64,000 nt of DNA, from the NCBI RefSeq assembly GCF_028898945.1, contig NZ_CP118607.1, forward strand, positions 2,776,001 to 2,840,000. The letters run 5' to 3'. Each line of letters starts with the position of its first letter. Within the stretch, counting starts at the first letter, position 1. Origin of the DNA: Pseudomonas sp. PSKL.D1 (GTDB lineage Bacteria; Pseudomonadota; Gammaproteobacteria; Pseudomonadales; Pseudomonadaceae). The translations under genes were made by a program, and so were the position numbers. The notes beneath the pieces are model-generated. The model had not been told where the DNA came from, searched no databases, and worked only from the letters and a program-made list of their open reading frames with translations. Below are positions 44,994 through 54,800 of this stretch, piece after piece.

Positions 44994-46004
44994 ATGAGCT
45001 TCCAGATCGCGCTTAATTTCGAAGACGGGGTGACCCGCTTCATCGAGGCCACTGGCCAGGAAACCGTGGCCGATGCTGCCTACCGCCAGGGCATCAACAT
45101 CCCGCTGGACTGCCGCGACGGCGCCTGCGGCACGTGCAAGTGCAAGGCCGAATCCGGCCGGTATGACCTGGGCGACAACTTTATCGAAGACGCCCTGAGC
45201 GAGGACGAAATCGCCGAGGGCTACGTGCTCACCTGCCAGATGCGCGCCGAAAGCGATTGCGTGGTGCGCATCCCGGCGTCTTCACAAGTCTGCAAGACCG
45301 AACAGGCCAGCTTCGAGGCGTCCATCAGCGACGTGCGCCAACTGTCGGAGAGCACCATTGCGCTGTCGATCAAGGGTGAAGCCCTGAGCCGCCTGGCGTT
45401 CCTGCCTGGGCAGTACGTGAACCTGAAAGTACCGGGCAGCGAGCAGAGCCGTGCCTATTCGTTCAGCTCGCTGCAAAAGGATGGCGAGGTCAGCTTTTTG
45501 ATCCGCAATGTGCCGGGCGGGCTGATGAGCAGCTTCCTCACCAGCCTGGCCAAGGCCGGTGACAACATGAGCCTGGCCGGCCCGTTGGGCAGCTTCTACC
45601 TGCGGCCGATCCAGCGCCCGTTGTTGCTGCTGGCGGGCGGCACCGGCCTGGCCCCGTTCACGGCGATGCTGGAGAAGGTCGCCGAGCAGGGCAGCGAACA
45701 CCCGCTGCACCTGATTTATGGCGTGACCAACGACTTCGACCTGGTCGAGCTGGACCGCCTGCAGGCACTGGCCGCGCGCATTCCCAACTTCACCTTCAGC
45801 GCCTGCGTGGCCAACCCGGCCAGCGAGTACCCGCAAAAGGGCTACGTGACCCAGCACATCGAACCGCGCCACCTCAACGACGGCGATGTGGACGTGTACC
45901 TGTGCGGGCCACCGCCGATGGTGGAGGCGGTAAGCCAGTACCTGCGTGAGCAAGGCATCGCCCCGGCGAACTTCTACTTCGAGAAGTTCGCGGCGGCAGC
46001 CTGA
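44994..46004 (+). CDS. benC: Benzoate dioxygenase reductase
   Basis: 336 residues. The N-terminal plant-type [2Fe-2S] ferredoxin has ligands C40, C45, C48 and C81 (DCRDGACGTCKC ... LTCQM). The FAD-binding domain shows RAYSFSS and the NAD domain GGTGLAPFTAML, ending VYLCGPPPMVEAV and the final FYFEKFAAA. It passes electrons from NADH to BenAB. It starts at the ATG with GAGG upstream, 72 bases after benB. Confidence 0.95.
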   Translation: MSFQIALNFEDGVTRFIEATGQETVADAAYRQGINIPLDCRDGACGTCKCKAESGRYDLGDNFIEDALSEDEIAEGYVLTCQMRAESDCVVRIPASSQVCKTEQASFEASISDVRQLSESTIALSIKGEALSRLAFLPGQYVNLKVPGSEQSRAYSFSSLQKDGEVSFLIRNVPGGLMSSFLTSLAKAGDNMSLAGPLGSFYLRPIQRPLLLLAGGTGLAPFTAMLEKVAEQGSEHPLHLIYGVTNDFDLVELDRLQALAARIPNFTFSACVANPASEYPQKGYVTQHIEPRHLNDGDVDVYLCGPPPMVEAVSQYLREQGIAPANFYFEKFAAAA

Positions 46005-46078
46005 GTTTCCTCGGGGCTGCCCGCATCGTGCGGGTGAGGGCGGCCTCCTTTTATTTCGAAGGCGATACGGTCGAGACC

Positions 46079-46162
46079 TGTAGGAGCGGATTTATCCGCG
46101 ATACAGGCGACGCGATGGATGGCACCGGCTTCGCCGGTGATCGCGGCTAAAGCCGCTCCTAC
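46079..46162. repeat. REP pair between benC and benD
   Basis: TGTAGGAGCGGATTTATCCG (46079) faces ATCGCGGCTAAAGCCGCTCC (46140), with ACCGGC-TTC-GCCGGT as a small palindrome between. The two arms belong to slightly different REP variants. It interrupts the ben operon by about 180 bases. Confidence 0.88.
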
Positions 46163-46188
46163 CTCGACCGTGTTGCCAGGGAGAATGT

Positions 46189-46950
46189 ATGAACAACAGA
46201 TTCCAAGGCAAAATCGCCCTGGTCACCGGCGCCGCCCAGGGCATCGGCCGTGGCGTGTGCTGGCGGCTCAAAGCCGAAGGCGCGCAGGTGGTGGCGGTGG
46301 ACCGCTCCGAGCTGGTGCACGAACTGGCCGGCGAGGGCATGCTGACCCTCACCGCCGACCTCGAACAGCACGACGAGTGCCAGCGCGTGATGGCCACCGC
46401 CGTGGACACCTTTGGCCGCCTCGACATCCTGGTCAACAACGTGGGCGGCACCATCTGGGCCAAGCCGTTCGAGCACTACGACGCCCAGCAGATTGAAGCC
46501 GAAGTGCGCCGCTCGCTGTTCCCCACCCTGTGGTGCTGCCACGCCGCGCTGCCGTACATGCTCGAACGCAACAGCGGGGCCATCGTCAACGTCTCGTCGA
46601 TAGCCACCCGTGGCGTTAACCGCGTGCCTTACGGCGCGGCCAAGGGCGGTGTCAACGCGCTCACCGCGTGCCTGGCCTTTGAAACCGCCGGCCGTGGCAT
46701 CCGCGTCAACGCCACGGCACCCGGTGGCACCGAAGCGCCTCCCCGGCGCGTGCCGCGCAACAGCGCCGAGCAAACCCCGCAGGAAAAAATCTGGTACCAG
46801 CAAATCGTCGACCAAACCCTCGACAGCAGCCTGATGCACCGCTACGGCAGCATCGACGAGCAGGTGGGCGCCATCCTGTTCCTGGCCTCTGACGACGCTT
46901 CCTACATCACCGGTGTGACATTGCCGGTAGGGGGCGGTGACCTCGGCTGA
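46189..46950 (+). CDS. benD: Benzoate cis-dihydrodiol dehydrogenase
   Basis: 253 residues, short-chain dehydrogenase: TGAAQGIG (13 to 20), NNVGGTIWAKPFEHY, catalytic Ser 136/137, Tyr 148 and Lys 152 (YGAAKGG). The product oxidises and decarboxylates the dihydrodiol to catechol with NAD+. The GGGAGAATGTATG upstream supplies the ribosome site. It follows benC with a REP pair in between. Confidence 0.94.
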   Translation: MNNRFQGKIALVTGAAQGIGRGVCWRLKAEGAQVVAVDRSELVHELAGEGMLTLTADLEQHDECQRVMATAVDTFGRLDILVNNVGGTIWAKPFEHYDAQQIEAEVRRSLFPTLWCCHAALPYMLERNSGAIVNVSSIATRGVNRVPYGAAKGGVNALTACLAFETAGRGIRVNATAPGGTEAPPRRVPRNSAEQTPQEKIWYQQIVDQTLDSSLMHRYGSIDEQVGAILFLASDDASYITGVTLPVGGGDLG

Positions 46951-47004
46951 CCGATTCCCCAGGCAACGCTTTCCTCCACAAAAACAACAAGAGCGACAGA
47001 TGCC

Positions 47005-48327
47005 ATGCGAACCCTTGACGTACACCCGATCATCGACAATGCCCGCTTCAGCCCCTTCCACTGGATGGTCATGGCCTGGTGCGGCCTGCTGCTGATCTTC
47101 GACGGCTACGACCTGTTCATCTACGGCGTGGTGCTGCCGGTGATCATGAAAGAGTGGGGCCTGACCCCGCTGCAAGCCGGTGCGCTGGGCAGCTATGCGC
47201 TGTTTGGCATGATGTTCGGCGCACTGGCGTTCGGCAGCCTGGCCGACCGCATCGGGCGCAAGAAAGGGATCGCCATCTGTTTTGCCTTGTTCTCGGGGGC
47301 GACCATCCTCAATGGCTTTGCCAGCAGCCCCAGCGAGTTCGGCATCTACCGCTTCATCGCCGGGCTCGGCTGCGGCGGCCTGATGCCCAATGCCGTGGCG
47401 CTGATGAACGAATACGCGCCCAAGCGCCTGCGCAGTACGCTGGTGGCGATCATGTTCAGTGGCTATTCGCTGGGCGGCATGCTCTCGGCGGGTGTTGGCA
47501 TTTTCATGCTGCCGCGCTTTGGCTGGGAGTCGATGTTCTTCGCCGCTGCCATCCCGCTGTTGTTGCTGCCGGTGATCCTTTACTACCTGCCCGAGTCCAT
47601 CGGCTTTCTGGTACGCCAGGGCCGCACGGATGAAGCCCGCACACTGCTCAAACGCCTGGACCCGACCTGTGACGTGCAGCCTGGCGATACGTTGCAAGCT
47701 GTCGACCGCAAAAGCAGCGGGGCTTCGGTACTCGACCTGTTCCGCAACGGCTTGGCCATCCGCACCCTGGCCCTGTGGCTGGCGTTTTTCTGCTGCCTGC
47801 TGATGGTCTACGCGCTCAGTTCCTGGCTGCCCAAACTGATGGCCAACGCCGGCTATAGCCTGGGCTCGAGCCTGTCATTCCTGCTGGCCCTGAACTTTGG
47901 CGGCATGGCCGGGGCGATTCTTGGCGGCTGGCTGGGCGACCGCTACAACCTGGTCAAGGTGAAAGTGGCGTTTTTCCTGGCCGCTGCCGTGTCGATCAGC
48001 CTGCTGGGCGTGAACAGCCCGATGCCGGTGTTGTACCTGCTGATCTTCATCGCCGGCGCCACCACCATCGGCACGCAAATCCTGCTGTACGCCGGTGCCG
48101 CGCAGCTGTACGGCCTGTCGGTACGCTCCACTGGCCTGGGCTGGGCCTCGGGTATCGGCCGCAACGGCGCCATCGTGGGCCCGCTGCTGGGCGGTGCGCT
48201 GATGGGCATCAACCTGCCGCTGCAACTCAATTTCATTGCCTTTGCCATCCCTGGCGCGATTGCCGCGCTGGCCATGGCCGTGCACCTGGCCAGTGGCCGG
48301 CGCCAGGCCGTGGCGGCAACTGCCTGA
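47005..48327 (+). CDS. benK: Benzoate MFS transporter
   Basis: 440 residues with 12 membrane segments. MFS loop motifs GSLADRIGRKKG (between segments 2 and 3) and GGWLGDRYNLVKVK are present, as is the N-terminal DGYDLFIYGVVLPVIM (D of the aromatic acid:H+ symporter family). It imports benzoate with protons. It lies between benD and catA, as in P. putida. Confidence 0.93.
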   Translation: MRTLDVHPIIDNARFSPFHWMVMAWCGLLLIFDGYDLFIYGVVLPVIMKEWGLTPLQAGALGSYALFGMMFGALAFGSLADRIGRKKGIAICFALFSGATILNGFASSPSEFGIYRFIAGLGCGGLMPNAVALMNEYAPKRLRSTLVAIMFSGYSLGGMLSAGVGIFMLPRFGWESMFFAAAIPLLLLPVILYYLPESIGFLVRQGRTDEARTLLKRLDPTCDVQPGDTLQAVDRKSSGASVLDLFRNGLAIRTLALWLAFFCCLLMVYALSSWLPKLMANAGYSLGSSLSFLLALNFGGMAGAILGGWLGDRYNLVKVKVAFFLAAAVSISLLGVNSPMPVLYLLIFIAGATTIGTQILLYAGAAQLYGLSVRSTGLGWASGIGRNGAIVGPLLGGALMGINLPLQLNFIAFAIPGAIAALAMAVHLASGRRQAVAATA

Positions 48328-48360
48328 ACGTTCACTGACAACTACAAGAGGTAAACCATC

Positions 48361-49263
48361 ATGACCGTGAAAATTTCCCATACCGCCGACGTGCAAACGT
48401 TCTTTGAAGAAGCCGCAGGCTTTGGCAACGACGACGGCAGCCCACGCCTGAAGCGCATCGTCCAGCGCGTGCTGCAGGACACCGCCCGCCTGATCGAAGA
48501 CCTGGAAATCAGCGAAAACGAGTTCTGGCACGCCGTGGACTACCTCAACCGCCTGGGCGGGCGGGGCGAGGCCGGGCTGCTGGTGGCGGGCCTGGGCATC
48601 GAGCACTTCCTCGACCTGCTGCAGGATGCCAAGGACGCCGAGGCCGGGCAGACCGGCGGCACCCCGCGCACCATCGAAGGCCCGTTGTACGTGGCCGGTG
48701 CCCCAATCGCCCAGGGCGAAGCGCGCATGGACGATGGCACGGAAGAGGGCGTGGCCATGCCCATGTTGCTCGAAGGCGTGGTTCGCGGCCCGGATGGCCA
48801 GCCGTTGGCCGGTGCCACCGTTGACCTGTGGCATGCCAACACCCGTGGCACTTACTCGTTCTTTGACCAGAGCCAGTCCGAGTACAACCTGCGCCGGCGC
48901 ATCGTCACCGATGCCGAAGGCCGCTACCGCGCGCATTCCATCGTGCCGTCGGGCTATGGCTGCGACCCGCAGGGGCCGACCCAGGAGTGCCTGGACCTGC
49001 TTGGCCGCCACGGCCAGCGCCCGGCGCATATCCACTTCTTTATCTCGGCGCCGGGGCATCGGCATTTGACCACGCAGATCAACCTGGCCGGGGACAAGTA
49101 CCTGTGGGACGACTTTGCCTATGCCACGCGGGATGGGCTGGTGGGTGAGGTGGTGTTGCGCGAGGGGCGTGCCGAGCTTGCGTTCGACTTCCAGTTGCAG
49201 CAGGCGCAGGGCGATGCGCACGAACAGCGCAGCGGGCGGCCGCGGGCGTTGCAAGAGGCCTGA
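48361..49263 (+). CDS. catA: Catechol 1,2-dioxygenase
   Basis: 300 residues. An N-terminal helical dimerisation and lipid-binding domain (to about residue 95) precedes the catalytic beta domain. Iron ligands are in EGPLYVAGAP (Tyr), SIVPSGYGCDPQGPTQECLD (Tyr) and RPAHIHFFISAPGHRHLTTQ (two His). It cleaves catechol to cis,cis-muconate (ortho pathway). In ben clusters this is the extra copy (often called catA2). The rest of the cat genes are not in the window. Confidence 0.95.
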   Translation: MTVKISHTADVQTFFEEAAGFGNDDGSPRLKRIVQRVLQDTARLIEDLEISENEFWHAVDYLNRLGGRGEAGLLVAGLGIEHFLDLLQDAKDAEAGQTGGTPRTIEGPLYVAGAPIAQGEARMDDGTEEGVAMPMLLEGVVRGPDGQPLAGATVDLWHANTRGTYSFFDQSQSEYNLRRRIVTDAEGRYRAHSIVPSGYGCDPQGPTQECLDLLGRHGQRPAHIHFFISAPGHRHLTTQINLAGDKYLWDDFAYATRDGLVGEVVLREGRAELAFDFQLQQAQGDAHEQRSGRPRALQEA

Positions 49264-49276
49264 TGTCCAGGGCCGC

Positions 49277-49360
49277 TCCTGCCGGATTGCGGTCCGTTTG
49301 TGGGAGCGGCCTCGTGTCGCGAAACGAGGGCAGTGCCCTCGCCAGCCAGACACCACAACC
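49277..49360. repeat. REP-like sequence between catA and benE
   Basis: TGTGGGAGCGGCC followed by TCGTGTCGCGAAA, with GGGCCGCTCCTGCC in the opposite direction before it. It resembles a second REP family of pseudomonads. It fills most of the 110-base gap. Confidence 0.6.
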
Positions 49361-49373
49361 CCGGGAGGCCTAA

Positions 49374-50573
49374 ATGAAAACCCTGATCAAGGACTGCTCC
49401 CTGTCCGCCGTCATCGCCGGCTGCATCGCCACGATGATCTCCTACGCCGGCCCCTTGGTGATCATCTTCCACGCCGCCGAAGCCGCCGGCCTGTCCCACG
49501 GCCTGTTGTCCTCATGGGTGTGGGCCGTGTCCATGGGCAGCGCGGTACTGGGCGCGTTGCTGAGCCTGCATTACCGCGTGCCGGTGGTGATCGCCTGGTC
49601 GATCCCCGGCTCCGCGCTGCTGGTCACCGCCTTGCCGACACTTGGCCTGGAACACGCCGTGGGCGCATACCTGGTGGCCAACCTGGTCCTGCTGCTGATC
49701 GGCATCAGCGGGGCCTTTGACCGCATCATCGCGCGCCTGCCGGGCTCCATCGCTGCCGGGATGCAGGCGGGCATCCTGTTCACCTTCGGCATCGAAGTGT
49801 TCCGTGCGCTGCCGGTGCAGCCGGGCTTGGTGCTGGCGATGTTCGTGACCTACATGCTGATGCGCAGGCTGCAACCACGCTACGCCGTGGCCGCGGTGCT
49901 GTGCGTGGGCGCGTTGGTGACCGTGGCCAGCGGCGCGTTTCGCAGTGAAGCGCTGGTGCTGGAGCTGGCCTCGCCGCAGTGGATCACCCCGCAATTCAGC
50001 CTGTCGGCAGTGTTCAGCCTGGCCTTGCCGATGGTGCTGGTGGCCTTGACCGGGCAGTTCATGCCGGGCATGGCCGTGCTGCGCAATGCCGGTTACACCA
50101 CGCCGGCCAGCCCGTTGATCAGCGCCAGTGCCCTTGGCGGGGCCTTGCTGGCGCCGTTCGGTTGCCACGGGCTGAACCTGGCGGCGGTCACTGCCAGCCT
50201 GTGCACGGGGCGTGAAGCCCATGAAAACCCCCGCCGGCGCTACGTGGCGGCAGTGGCTGGCAGTGCGCTGTACCTGCTGCTGGGCATCGCCGGGGCCACG
50301 TTGATGTCGTTGTTCGCCGCGTTCCCGGCGGCCTTGATCGCGGCACTTGCCGGCCTTGCCCTGTATGGCGCGATCAGCGAGGCGCTCACCCGCAGCCTGG
50401 CCGAACCCGGCGAGCGCGATGCGGGGCTGTTCACTTTTTTGGTCACCGCTTCGGGGGTGTCGTTTCTTGGCTTGTCAGCCGCGTTCTGGGGGCTGCTGTT
50501 CGGCCTGCTGGCCCACGCGCTGGTGTGCCTGCGCCGGCCGCAAACCCGGGAGGCCTTGCGCCGAGCACCCTGA
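49374..50573 (+). CDS. benE: Benzoate/H+ symporter
   Basis: 399 residues of about 12 membrane segments, starting 5 bases after GGGAGGCC. Signature segments: ISYAGPLVIIFHAAEAAGLS, PVVIAWSIPGSALLVT, GSIAAGMQAGILFTFGIEVF and GHCGLNLAAVTASLCTG-like (LAPFGCHGLNLAAVTASLC). It belongs to the BenE family and provides a second benzoate importer besides benK. Confidence 0.93.
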   Translation: MKTLIKDCSLSAVIAGCIATMISYAGPLVIIFHAAEAAGLSHGLLSSWVWAVSMGSAVLGALLSLHYRVPVVIAWSIPGSALLVTALPTLGLEHAVGAYLVANLVLLLIGISGAFDRIIARLPGSIAAGMQAGILFTFGIEVFRALPVQPGLVLAMFVTYMLMRRLQPRYAVAAVLCVGALVTVASGAFRSEALVLELASPQWITPQFSLSAVFSLALPMVLVALTGQFMPGMAVLRNAGYTTPASPLISASALGGALLAPFGCHGLNLAAVTASLCTGREAHENPRRRYVAAVAGSALYLLLGIAGATLMSLFAAFPAALIAALAGLALYGAISEALTRSLAEPGERDAGLFTFLVTASGVSFLGLSAAFWGLLFGLLAHALVCLRRPQTREALRRAP

Positions 50574-50626
50574 AATACCCGTTTCCAACGCTTTATCCAT
50601 AACAACAAGATCAAGAGAGCTTCGGA

Positions 50627-51877
50627 ATGAACCACACCCCTTGCGTCGCCATCGGGCTGACCCTGCTCAGCCAACCGTTGCTGGCCGCCGATAACGGCTT
50701 CTTCGAGGATGCCAAAGCCAGCCTCAGCGCCCGCAACTATTACTTCAGCCGCGATTATTCCGACATTGTCGGGGCCAACCAGCAGTCCAAGGCCGAGGAG
50801 TGGGCCCAGGGCTTCATCCTCGATTTCAAGTCTGGCTACACACCAGGGCCTGTCGGCGTTGGCGTGGACGCCCTGGGCCTGCTGGGCATCCGCCTGGACA
50901 GCAGCCCCGACCGGGTCAACACCGGTTTGCTGCCGGTGCACGGCGATGGCCGCGCGGCGGGTGAGTACAGCCGCATTGCCCCAACCATCAAGGCGCGCGT
51001 GTCGAAAACCGAACTGCGGGTGGGCGAGTTACAACCCAACCTGCCGGTGCTCACGTTCAGTGACATCCGCCTGCTGCCGCCGACCTATCAGGGCGTCAGC
51101 GTGAACACCGCAGAGCTGGAAGGCCTGACCTTGCAGGCCGGGCACCTGACATCCAGCCACCTGCGCAACGAAGGCGGCGACGGCAAGATGAACGCCATGC
51201 TTGGCCATGTGCCGCAACGCCAGGCCGAAAGCGATGCCTTCAACTATGTGGGTGGCGATTACGCGTTCAACGCCAACCAGAGCAGTGTCAGCCTCTGGTA
51301 TGGCCAGCTCGAGGATATCTACGAGCAGGGTTTTGTCGGCCTGAAGCACAGCAAGCCGGTGGGGGACTGGGTGCTCAGTGCCAACCTGGGCTATTTCACG
51401 GCCCGCGAGGACGGCGATGCATTGCTCGGCAACATCGACAACCAGGCCTTCTTCTCGTTGCTCACGGCCAAAACGGGTGGGCACAGCTTCCACGTGGGCT
51501 ACCAGGGTATTTATGGCGATAGCCCCTTCCCGCGGGTGTTCGCCAATATCTCGCCGCTGGGCAACGAAGTGCCGACCTACGAATTTGCCTACACCGACGA
51601 GCGTTCATACCAGGTGCGGTATGACTACAACTTCGCCGCCATGGGCATACCAGGCCTGACCGCCACCGTGCGCTACATCACCGGCAACAATGTCGATACC
51701 GGCCTTGGCTACGAGGGCAAGGACCGCGAGCGCGACCTGGACATCGGCTACGCCGTGCAAAGCGGGGTGCTCAAAGGGCTGGGGATACGCGTGCGCAACG
51801 CCATGGCGCGCTCCAACTACCGCACTGACATCGACGAGAATCGGCTGATCCTCGTGTACACCTGGCAACTCTTTTAA
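50627..51877 (+). CDS. benF: Benzoate-specific outer membrane porin (OprD family)
   Basis: 416 residues with a short signal ([17 protein letters not shown]). The OprD family pattern is clear: [22 protein letters not shown] at the N-terminus, [25 protein letters not shown], and the last strands ending [10 protein letters not shown]. It should form an 18-stranded barrel that lets benzoate through the outer membrane. It is the last gene of the ben operon; a REP pair follows. Confidence 0.94.
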   Translation: MNHTPCVAIGLTLLSQPLLAADNGFFEDAKASLSARNYYFSRDYSDIVGANQQSKAEEWAQGFILDFKSGYTPGPVGVGVDALGLLGIRLDSSPDRVNTGLLPVHGDGRAAGEYSRIAPTIKARVSKTELRVGELQPNLPVLTFSDIRLLPPTYQGVSVNTAELEGLTLQAGHLTSSHLRNEGGDGKMNAMLGHVPQRQAESDAFNYVGGDYAFNANQSSVSLWYGQLEDIYEQGFVGLKHSKPVGDWVLSANLGYFTAREDGDALLGNIDNQAFFSLLTAKTGGHSFHVGYQGIYGDSPFPRVFANISPLGNEVPTYEFAYTDERSYQVRYDYNFAAMGIPGLTATVRYITGNNVDTGLGYEGKDRERDLDIGYAVQSGVLKGLGIRVRNAMARSNYRTDIDENRLILVYTWQLF

Positions 51878-51892
51878 ACCTTGCGCGGCCCG

Positions 51893-51991
51893 TGTAGGAG
51901 CGGATTTATCCGCGAAACAGGCGACGCGGTCGATGGCACCGGCTTTGCCGGTGATCGTGGCGGTCCGACGCCTCGGTAAATCCGCTCCTAC
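51893..51991. repeat. REP pair after benF
   Basis: TGTAGGAGCGGATTTATCCG at 51893 faces a degenerate CGGTAAATCCGCTCCTAC ending at 51991, with ACCGGC-TTT-GCCGGT in the middle. It may stabilise the 3' end of the ben transcript. Confidence 0.85.
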
Positions 51992-52062
51992 CCACACCAG
52001 CAATTGCGCAGCAACCCCGGCAAAGGGTAGGTTTCCCGCATAGCCCTCAAGGAAACCACCCT

Positions 52063-53130
52063 TTGGACTCCATCACCCAAGCCGTCCTCGGCGCTGCCCT
52101 GCAGGGCACGGTGCTCGGCCGCATTCAGGGCCGTCGTTCGCTCATCTACGGCGCCGCACTGGGCACCTTGCCAGACCTCGACGTGGTCATCCGCTATGCC
52201 GACCCGGTGTCGCAGATGACCTATCACAGGGGCTTCTCCCATTCCCTGTTCGTGCTCACCGGCCTTGCACTGGCCTTGGCCTGGCTGGTTGCGTGGTTGG
52301 GGCGACGGCGCTGGCCCGACAAGGGCTACCGCATGCCCAGGCTGTTTCTGGCGTTCTGGCTGGTGCTGGTGACCCACCCGATTCTCGATTCGTTCACGGT
52401 GTATGGCACCCAACTGTTCTGGCCATTGCAGTTCACCCCGCAAAGCTGGGCAAGCGTGTTCATCATCGACCCGGTGTACACCGTGCCGCTGTTGTTGGCT
52501 GTGGTGTACGCGGCCATCAAAGGGCTTTCGGGCCGCGCGGTGCGCGTGTTGAGCGTGGCGCTGCTGTTCAGCACGGCTTACCTGGGCTTTGGCCTGGCCG
52601 GGCGCATGGCGGCGGAGCAACGCTTCCAGGCCGCACTGGATCAGCAGGGCATCGTGGCCAGCGACGTGCGCGCCGTGCCGATGGCATTCAACAGCCTGAT
52701 CTGGCGAGTGATGGCCAAAACGCCGGAGGGCGACTACTACGAAGGGGTCAGCAGTGCCTTCGACCGTACGCCGCCGGAAATGCAAAAACTGTCGCTGAAC
52801 CTGCCCGCCGCCCAAGCCCTGGCCGGATCACCGTGGCTTGCGCGTTTGCGCTGGTTCACCGATGACTGGCTGCGCTACGACGTGGTGGGGGATGCGCTGG
52901 TGGTCACCGACCTGCGCATGGGCATCCCCGGCAACTACACCTTCCGCTTCAACATGGCCCACCGCGACAGCCAGGGGCACTGGGTGGTCGACACCCCGTC
53001 CACGTGGCGAGGCAGTGGGCCGGGGTCGATGTTCAGCGGGGATGACTTGCGCCTGATCTGGCAGCGCATCTTCGACCAGCAGCCGCCGTTGCCACTGGCC
53101 GCCTGGACGGCCAGGACACTGGGGCGTTAG
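52063..53130 (+). CDS. YdjM-like membrane metal-dependent hydrolase
   Basis: 355 residues from a TTG with AAGGAAA 9 bases upstream. The N-terminal motif MDSITQAVLGAALQGTVLGR and the His/Asp motifs ALGTLPDLDVVIRY and HRGFSHSLFVLT are diagnostic of YdjM (DUF457) membrane hydrolases. About five membrane segments follow, then a C-terminal soluble domain. Physiological substrate is unknown. It stands alone after the ben operon. Confidence 0.85.
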   Translation: MDSITQAVLGAALQGTVLGRIQGRRSLIYGAALGTLPDLDVVIRYADPVSQMTYHRGFSHSLFVLTGLALALAWLVAWLGRRRWPDKGYRMPRLFLAFWLVLVTHPILDSFTVYGTQLFWPLQFTPQSWASVFIIDPVYTVPLLLAVVYAAIKGLSGRAVRVLSVALLFSTAYLGFGLAGRMAAEQRFQAALDQQGIVASDVRAVPMAFNSLIWRVMAKTPEGDYYEGVSSAFDRTPPEMQKLSLNLPAAQALAGSPWLARLRWFTDDWLRYDVVGDALVVTDLRMGIPGNYTFRFNMAHRDSQGHWVVDTPSTWRGSGPGSMFSGDDLRLIWQRIFDQQPPLPLAAWTARTLGR

Positions 53131-53278
53131 GGATTTTTCGTTCAAGTCAGTACAGGCCGAACGAGCTGTGCAGATGAAGTTTATGACTTCGCCTGTCTTG
53201 AGACGCAGGTCAGGCAAGGCCAAAACAGCTGAGGAGCGGTCGGCGTCGCGCTCCACTGTACAGGCCCGCCGTTATGGC

Positions 53279-54628
53279 TCAAGCCACATAGCGTGCGAGC
53301 ATCTCGTAAATCTGGCCAACGGGTGGCATGGATGTAAGTACGCGAATGTCCCGCCCATTTACAAATAAACCGGTGGTTTCCCACAGGTAAGGGTGAGGCG
53401 CGGTAAAACCTCCCTCACCAAAGTTGCTGTCCAAGTCCCCATCTGGGGTAAGGCGTGCTACATGAATTTGCGCATGAACCATATTTTCATGGTCAGGAAA
53501 ATAAAAGCGATGTCCGGCCAGGATCAATCGATCTTCGGAATCGAAAGCAATCCACGGAAGCGCCAGATTCCCATTATCCATCGAAAAGGATCGTGTAAAT
53601 TTATCGATCGGCAGCCCCTCATGGTTGAACCCATACAACTCGGTATCGTCTGGAAGGGCGGCATTCCAGTTTGCACTGGTCGTGAACACGACTGAATCCT
53701 CGCTGACGGCCAATCCGGCCCCCGAACCGGAAGGACGTGTGATGTAACCTGTTCCATTGGCAAACGTAAGGTCCAGTTCGGCATTGCTCTGGAAACGAAG
53801 AAGATGGATGCGCTGGCCCGTTGTTGCGAGCAAATAGAAGCTACCGTCACTCAAGAAGGTACAGCGCATGACACGTAGCGTATCACCTTGAATTTCAGGC
53901 AATTTCAGTTGGCTCTTGTCCTGCTCCTGACCTAAGCCGAAGGCAGGTTCACCTGTTTCCGGTTTGAACAGTGCGCACCACACTTCGCTAGTGTCGTCAA
54001 CAGGGTTATAGAACGTATAAACCACCCTGATCAGGTTGTTAACCAGCGCGACTTGTGGAGTAGCTATGTAGTATATTGCTTTCGGTGAGAGAGCACCTGC
54101 CGGATCAGATGTAGGTTTTGGGGCGGCCGGTGCAGGCACGGATGGCGAAGACGCGCTCATTTTCAGCGTGTGTGCGATACCATCGTCACCAAAATTCTCC
54201 CAAGGGCTAAAATTCCGGTCATAACGTCCAACTGCAACGCCACCTTCATATAGCTCCCCATCAAATTTATATACAAATCCGGCTGTCAGATAGCCATCGT
54301 CGGGATTGCTTGATGTTTGAACCAACGTTGAAAATTGTTCAAATCCATCCGGCATTGGGTTTTGCTGATTTTTTGAGAGAGGCACATAGCCTGTCTCTGC
54401 ATCCCACGTGCCATCCGCATTGATTCTTCCGAAAAAATTATATTCGCGATCAGGATCATCCGGGTTGTTTCCATATATGGCAACTGACCCATCGCTTCCT
54501 CCTGCACTGGGTAAAATCTGAAATGACCGAGCATCGGGATTCAATTGGTTTTGAGGCGGGATCCGGGCGATACCATCGCCTTTGGTACCATAGTTGATGT
54601 CCAGATCACCAGGACGTACTTGAGACAT
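53279..54628 (-). CDS. Delta-60 repeat-like protein, A+T-richer
   Basis: 449 residues with AGAGG before ATG. Two clear delta-60 repeat cores (DLDINYGTKGDGIA near the N-terminus and DLDSNFGEGGFTAPH near the C-terminus), plus related elements (ELDLTFANGTGYI), suggest a beta-propeller-like protein. It has no signal peptide. Base composition is notably lower in G+C than neighbours and the stretch has no local partners, so recent acquisition is likely. Function unknown; such proteins occur in Pseudomonas near insecticidal-type genes, but none is seen here. Confidence 0.7.
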   Translation of the reverse strand: MSQVRPGDLDINYGTKGDGIARIPPQNQLNPDARSFQILPSAGGSDGSVAIYGNNPDDPDREYNFFGRINADGTWDAETGYVPLSKNQQNPMPDGFEQFSTLVQTSSNPDDGYLTAGFVYKFDGELYEGGVAVGRYDRNFSPWENFGDDGIAHTLKMSASSPSVPAPAAPKPTSDPAGALSPKAIYYIATPQVALVNNLIRVVYTFYNPVDDTSEVWCALFKPETGEPAFGLGQEQDKSQLKLPEIQGDTLRVMRCTFLSDGSFYLLATTGQRIHLLRFQSNAELDLTFANGTGYITRPSGSGAGLAVSEDSVVFTTSANWNAALPDDTELYGFNHEGLPIDKFTRSFSMDNGNLALPWIAFDSEDRLILAGHRFYFPDHENMVHAQIHVARLTPDGDLDSNFGEGGFTAPHPYLWETTGLFVNGRDIRVLTSMPPVGQIYEMLARYVA

Positions 54629-54800
54629 GATGCACCTCTGAATCCAGTTATTGGAAACACGAGGCTAATGTACTTTCGAAGTTCGAGAAACTGGCAAAAA
54701 TGCTAGGTTCAGAGGCAGACGGAAGGTATGGCCATATTTCAGCTTCCGAAGGGCGCCAATTGAGTTTCTCGGCTTTTCGTACAGAGCCTGGGGGCGGTGA

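Noticed and set aside
46159..49356. Long minus-strand ORFs (512 and 493 codons) opposite benD, benK and catA
   Set aside because: They are mirror frames of G+C-rich genes on the plus strand. Their composition is low-complexity (His, Gln, Ala, Arg) and they lack ribosome sites.
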